Assembly (NCBI RefSeq): GCF_016772315.1
Contig: NZ_CP053482.1
Location: 2,604,001 to 2,668,000, forward strand
Source of the DNA: Thiothrix subterranea
GTDB taxonomy: Bacteria > Pseudomonadota > Gammaproteobacteria > Thiotrichales > Thiotrichaceae
DNA: 64,000 bases
Direction: 5' to 3'
This document shows, piece by piece, positions 61,090 to 64,000 of this stretch; within the stretch, counting starts at the first letter, position 1, and each line of letters starts with the position of its first letter. Below the pieces are notes generated by a model. That model ran no database searches. It was not told the DNA's origin and saw only the letters and a program-made list of their open reading frames with translations. The translations under genes and the position numbers were made by a program.

Positions 61090-61830
61090 ATGCAAAACTC
61101 TTCCTACCAATTCCAAACCTCCGCCCAGTTAACCAGCAAACTGGCAACCATTGATGCCGCGCAAGCCGACATCCAGCGTTTGCGTGCGCAACAGCCTGAC
61201 CGTTGGCAACCCATCCAGCAAAAACTCCGCGCCGAATGGACGTATGACAGCAACGCCATCGAAGGCAGCACCCTGACGCTAGGCGAAACCATTTTCTTTT
61301 TGCAGGAAGGGCTAACGGTAGAGGGCAAACCGTTCAAGGACTTTCTCGATGCCCGCAACCATGCCGAAGCCATCGACCTGCTGTTTGACGTGGTAGCGCA
61401 AAAACGCGCCATCAGCGAATGGCTGATCAAGGAACTCAATGCCCTATTGCTGGCTGGCGTGTTGCAACAGGACGGTTCAATCCACCATTACATCGAGCCG
61501 CTGCAAGTCCCACTGGAAATGCAGCAATTGTGTGACTGGGTGAACTCAAATCTGAACCAGCTTCATGCGGTCACGGTGGCGGGAATTGCCCATTACAACA
61601 TGGTGCGGATTCACCCGTTTGACGACGGCAATGGGCGTGGGGCGCGGATATTGATGAACCTGATCCTGCTGATACAAGGCTATACCCCCGTGATTGTGCG
61701 CACCACCAAACGGCGGATTTACCTGCAAGCCTTAGCAGCAGCGGATAGGGGGGATATTGAGCCGTTTCTGGATTTCATCGCCGATTCCATGTTGGATACG
61801 CAGCAGGTGATTCTGGCGGAATTGCGTTAG
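61090..61830 (+). CDS. Fic-domain protein
   Basis: A 246-residue protein with the catalytic Fic motif HPFDDGNGRGAR (H175). The N-terminal TYDSNAIEGSTL has the inhibitory S-x-x-x-E-G helix motif (S54, E58) of class II Fic enzymes, so activity is probably self-restrained. Fic proteins usually AMPylate target proteins. It is not paired with an antitoxin gene, as expected for an internal inhibitor. Confidence 0.9.
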   Translation: MQNSSYQFQTSAQLTSKLATIDAAQADIQRLRAQQPDRWQPIQQKLRAEWTYDSNAIEGSTLTLGETIFFLQEGLTVEGKPFKDFLDARNHAEAIDLLFDVVAQKRAISEWLIKELNALLLAGVLQQDGSIHHYIEPLQVPLEMQQLCDWVNSNLNQLHAVTVAGIAHYNMVRIHPFDDGNGRGARILMNLILLIQGYTPVIVRTTKRRIYLQALAAADRGDIEPFLDFIADSMLDTQQVILAELR

Positions 61831-61895
61831 TCCGATAAGTTTTTTACCTTTGTGCAATGCTTGCTGCAAAGCTACAAGGCGCATTTCCGGCTTGC

Positions 61896-62390
61896 TTATT
61901 CTTTGACTAAACGCCGCACATGCTCAACCAGCTCATCCGACAACCAATAGCCGTGCGTGCGCAAAGCTTCAAGTAAGGGTATGACTGCGGGAATCAAGCC
62001 TTGCTTTTTCGCACTCACCAGTAATCCGGCAGTACCCGTTACTGCCAAGTCCAGTTTTTGGGCAGCCTTGCGCCCCGCATTGTCATCCAGCAGGACAAAC
62101 AGCGGTTCATCCAACGAAGCTGCCAAGCGGACAACCTGCTTTTCGCCCTCATCCAAATACATGGTGGCTAGTTCAACAGCGACAGGTACAGTTTCTGGTT
62201 TGCTGCGCACTTGAATGAAGCCATCCAATGCCGCTTCCAGTGCAGCCGATTCAAAGCTGCTTTTCGCCCATAATTCGCGCTGAATAATGGGTGGGATGAA
62301 TACACCATCAGGCACAAGCTGGTTCAACAAATCTAGCCGGTCGAGCTTGGCAAGTGCAACTAACGGCCCGGTATTGCTGATCACGATCAT
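61896..62390 (-). CDS. DUF3368 PIN-like toxin
   Basis: A 164-residue protein: MIVISNTGPLVALAKLDRLD, a DEGEKQVVRLA motif and FVLLDDNAGRKAA, the DUF3368 branch of PIN-like nucleases with acidic residues for metal binding. It overlaps the upstream UPF0175 gene by 4 bp, the common toxin-antitoxin arrangement for these two families. Confidence 0.88.
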   Translation of the reverse strand: MIVISNTGPLVALAKLDRLDLLNQLVPDGVFIPPIIQRELWAKSSFESAALEAALDGFIQVRSKPETVPVAVELATMYLDEGEKQVVRLAASLDEPLFVLLDDNAGRKAAQKLDLAVTGTAGLLVSAKKQGLIPAVIPLLEALRTHGYWLSDELVEHVRRLVKE

Positions 62391-62677
62391 AGACCGAGCT
62401 TCTCCAGTGTCGCCACGTCAGCATCCAATTCTTGCGCCAGTTCGTCAGCGTCGTAGTTGAAAATGCTGACTTTGTATTGCCCGCATTTCATCAAAAAGTC
62501 GATGCGTGACATACCCGCCAGTTCCGCCGCTTTGCCAGAGGAAATCTTGCCTAGCTCGAACATTTTGAGTGCAGCCATGAGCAGGATTTGTTGTTCCAGT
62601 TCGGCATCCGTCAGACTAACCGCCAGCGCGAAATACGGCGGCGTTTTGATTTTAAATTCATGGGCGACGGCATTCAT
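62387..62677 (-). CDS. UPF0175 family antitoxin
   Basis: A 96-residue protein from ATG 62677 (behind GAGGA); a longer frame to 62707 is less likely. Contains LTDAELEQQILLMAALKMFE, GKISSGKAAELAGMSRIDF and KYVSIFNYDADEL-like tail, typical of UPF0175. It pairs with the DUF3368 gene. Confidence 0.87.
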   Translation of the reverse strand: MNAVAHEFKIKTPPYFALAVSLTDAELEQQILLMAALKMFELGKISSGKAAELAGMSRIDFLMKCGQYKVSIFNYDADELAQELDADVATLEKLGL

Positions 62678-62703
62678 AGAGGTATCCTCATGCTTAGGTG
62701 ACA

Positions 62704-62931
62704 TCAAACGCGGTCATAATCTTCCGGCGGCACATTGGGTACTTTATCCAGGATGGACAAAGCATGTTGCCGCGAGCCACGGCTTGCTCGCTCCTGCAAA
62801 TAGGCTTCTGTTCGCAAGGCAGAAATCTTTTCAGCCAACGCATTGATAATGAATTGGTTGATAGAAACATCGCCTTTCAGGTGCATGATCTCGTCTTTGT
62901 AATAGTCCGGTATTCTTAGTGCAAAATTCAT
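62704..62931 (-). CDS. Ribbon-helix-helix type antitoxin
   Basis: A 75-residue protein from ATG 62931 behind AGGAGA: MNFALRIPDYYKDEIMHL, then SINQFIINALAEKI, a HicB/Arc-like DNA-binding pattern. It follows the PIN toxin gene directly and is probably its antitoxin. Confidence 0.78.
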   Translation of the reverse strand: MNFALRIPDYYKDEIMHLKGDVSINQFIINALAEKISALRTEAYLQERASRGSRQHALSILDKVPNVPPEDYDRV

Positions 62932-62932
62932 A

Positions 62933-63364
62933 TCATTTCTCCTGCTGTAGCCGCCAAAAGTCGCCGGGGGTAATCGGCTGGATAGCAAATGACTCCGCTA
63001 CGCCCCTGAAATCGCGGATGTTGTGAGTAATGATGTAATCCGCCTGCCCATTAAAAGCCGTTTCCAGCACCATGTCATCTTTGGGGTCGGGTAGGTACGG
63101 TCGCCACAGATAATAAATTTTCTGATGCCACGAAACAGCACAAATGTCATCAATGAAAAAACCAATGTCTTGTTGGCTGAGAAGCGGGTAGCGTTGCATA
63201 TGTTCAGGTCGGGTCAATACATCTTCAAACTCAATGACCAATGGCGTGGACACGATGTTCAGCCGCTGAGGATGCTGAAACAACCAGCGTAACAACAGAT
63301 GCGAAGCTCCCTTATTAGAATAAAGAGCAGACAGGACTACATTAGTATCAATCACAAACTTCAT
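62933..63364 (-). CDS. PIN-domain toxin (COG1569 type)
   Basis: A 143-residue PIN ribonuclease from ATG 63364: MKFVIDTNVVLSALYSNKG has the first acidic site, EFEDVL the second, and PKDDMVLETAF with ADYIITHNIRDF the others. Toxin gene precedes its antitoxin, with 1 bp between TGA and ATG. Confidence 0.87.
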   Translation of the reverse strand: MKFVIDTNVVLSALYSNKGASHLLLRWLFQHPQRLNIVSTPLVIEFEDVLTRPEHMQRYPLLSQQDIGFFIDDICAVSWHQKIYYLWRPYLPDPKDDMVLETAFNGQADYIITHNIRDFRGVAESFAIQPITPGDFWRLQQEK

Positions 63365-63405
63365 AGTTGATATTGTATGCAATATTGAAAACTGCGTAAA
63401 CTTTT

Positions 63406-63939
63406 TTAACCCGCTGCCCTACGCAACACCGCCACCCCTTGCTGCTCATACAAATGCTCCTGCGCCAGCGTCAGCAATGCCTTCGCGCCCAGCCGGTCAT
63501 TGCTATCAATATCAACTAGCGTTTGCAGCCGCCCGACCGCATCCGCCAGTTCGCCCAGCCGCATTTCCAGATAGCCCGCGCCTTTGTGCGCCATCAGATA
63601 GAAGCGCGTTAGGGTCATGGACACCAGCACGCCTTGCCCCAGATGCAAGCGGGTCAAATGCCGCCAGTCTTCCGGCAGATGCAGGCGTTTGCCGCTGACG
63701 GCAATGGCTTTGTGCGCCACCACCAACGCATCCCGCAAACGGTGCTGGTAGTAGAAATAGCGGTACAGCGCGACCAGCACGTTCAAATCTTCGGGGGCGA
63801 GGAAATAGGCACGAAGCAGCAGGGTTTCGGCTTCAGGTTCTGGGTAAAGGCTGGCGGCTTCCTCCAGCAGTGCGGCAACCTCCGGGTCGATAGCGGCGTT
63901 GAAATAAAGGTCTTCGGCTTCAAAATCCTGCAAATCCAT
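63406..63939 (-). CDS. TPR-like helical protein of unknown function
   Basis: A 177-residue all-helical protein with TPR-like spacing: LLEEAASLYPEPEAETLLLR, YFYYQHRLRDALVVAHKAIA and GAKALLTLAQEHLYEQQ. No membrane segment or catalytic motif. Its upstream region leaves the window, so operon context is unclear; a nif accessory role is possible but not supported here. Confidence 0.6.
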   Translation of the reverse strand: MDLQDFEAEDLYFNAAIDPEVAALLEEAASLYPEPEAETLLLRAYFLAPEDLNVLVALYRYFYYQHRLRDALVVAHKAIAVSGKRLHLPEDWRHLTRLHLGQGVLVSMTLTRFYLMAHKGAGYLEMRLGELADAVGRLQTLVDIDSNDRLGAKALLTLAQEHLYEQQGVAVLRRAAG

Positions 63940-64000
63940 GATGTTAGTCCCCTGATTTTTTAAAGTGAATCGGATGTTCGGTGATTGGTGCGTTAGGTAG

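Overview
The window reads as chromosome of a nitrogen-fixing gammaproteobacterium. The six-subunit Na+-NQR operon with nqrM, the DUF1415 and FkpB genes, a NifL-NifA pair and Azotobacter-like nif accessory genes all point there. Abundant interspersed palindromes, CHAT/TPR proteins and many IS elements would fit a filamentous sulfur oxidiser of the Thiotrichales (Thiothrix-like). That genus-level reading is inference from gene content only.

Layout: 1-5.6 kb holds the end of nqrA, then nqrBCDEF, nqrM and a CBS-domain gene. 5.6-9.0 kb holds housekeeping genes (rhomboid protease, DUF1415, fkpB, a lipoprotein, purD). 9.0-17.5 kb is an accessory island: a methylase/endonuclease pair, four full or partial copies of a xisI-like gene, a brnTA locus with shortened brnT, an orphan antitoxin, and an AT-rich SLATT + reverse transcriptase module. 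That module is preceded by a strongly structured 146-bp region, and its RT gene is split by an IS5-family element.

17.5-30.5 kb is a nif region: nifB, ferredoxins, a flavodiiron protein, a Shethna FeSII-like protein, nifQ, draG, a cysteine-free Rrf2 regulator, nif-type iscA, nifU, nifS and a NifZ-like small protein. 30.5-35.7 kb carries an AAA-ATPase-like/nuclease gene, hrpB and a SIR2-like gene. 35.8-40.4 kb holds nifA and nifL (minus strand) and divergent rnfA and rnfB. 40.4-47.3 kb is a second accessory block with AAA-ATPase-like genes and a 1300-residue CHAT/NTPase/TPR protein. 47.5-55.1 kb holds rnfCDGEH and the convergent nifW-nifZ-nifM-clpX2 operon. 55.1-64 kb holds a second CHAT/NTPase/TPR protein with near-identical TPR units, a ClpX-like gene with an internal stop, a Fic protein and two toxin-antitoxin pairs.

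The nif and rnf operons are tied together by sigma-54 -24/-12 promoters, most with a TGT-N10-ACA NifA site, upstream of nifB, nifQ, iscA-nifUS, nifLA/rnfA, rnfC and nifW. NQR and RNF are both present, so the cell has two related ion-pumping redox complexes; RNF with the ferredoxins probably feeds electrons to nitrogenase. Several genes are broken as read: draG by an IS3 element, nifS by an IS701-like element with a 7-bp target duplication, rnfC by a 7-bp tandem duplication, the RT by an IS5 element and the ClpX-like gene by one stop codon. In each IS case removing the element restores one continuous frame.

Two families of short palindromes run through the window. One (about 29 bp, core GGGGCGACCGGCTGGTCGCC) is intergenic and often paired head to head, and a RAYT-type transposase gene lies among the copies and contains one itself. 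The other (20-28 bp, arms GTAGAGACGC and GCGTCTCTAC) sits in frame inside nifB, nifU, nifA and clpX2, at interdomain or terminal positions.
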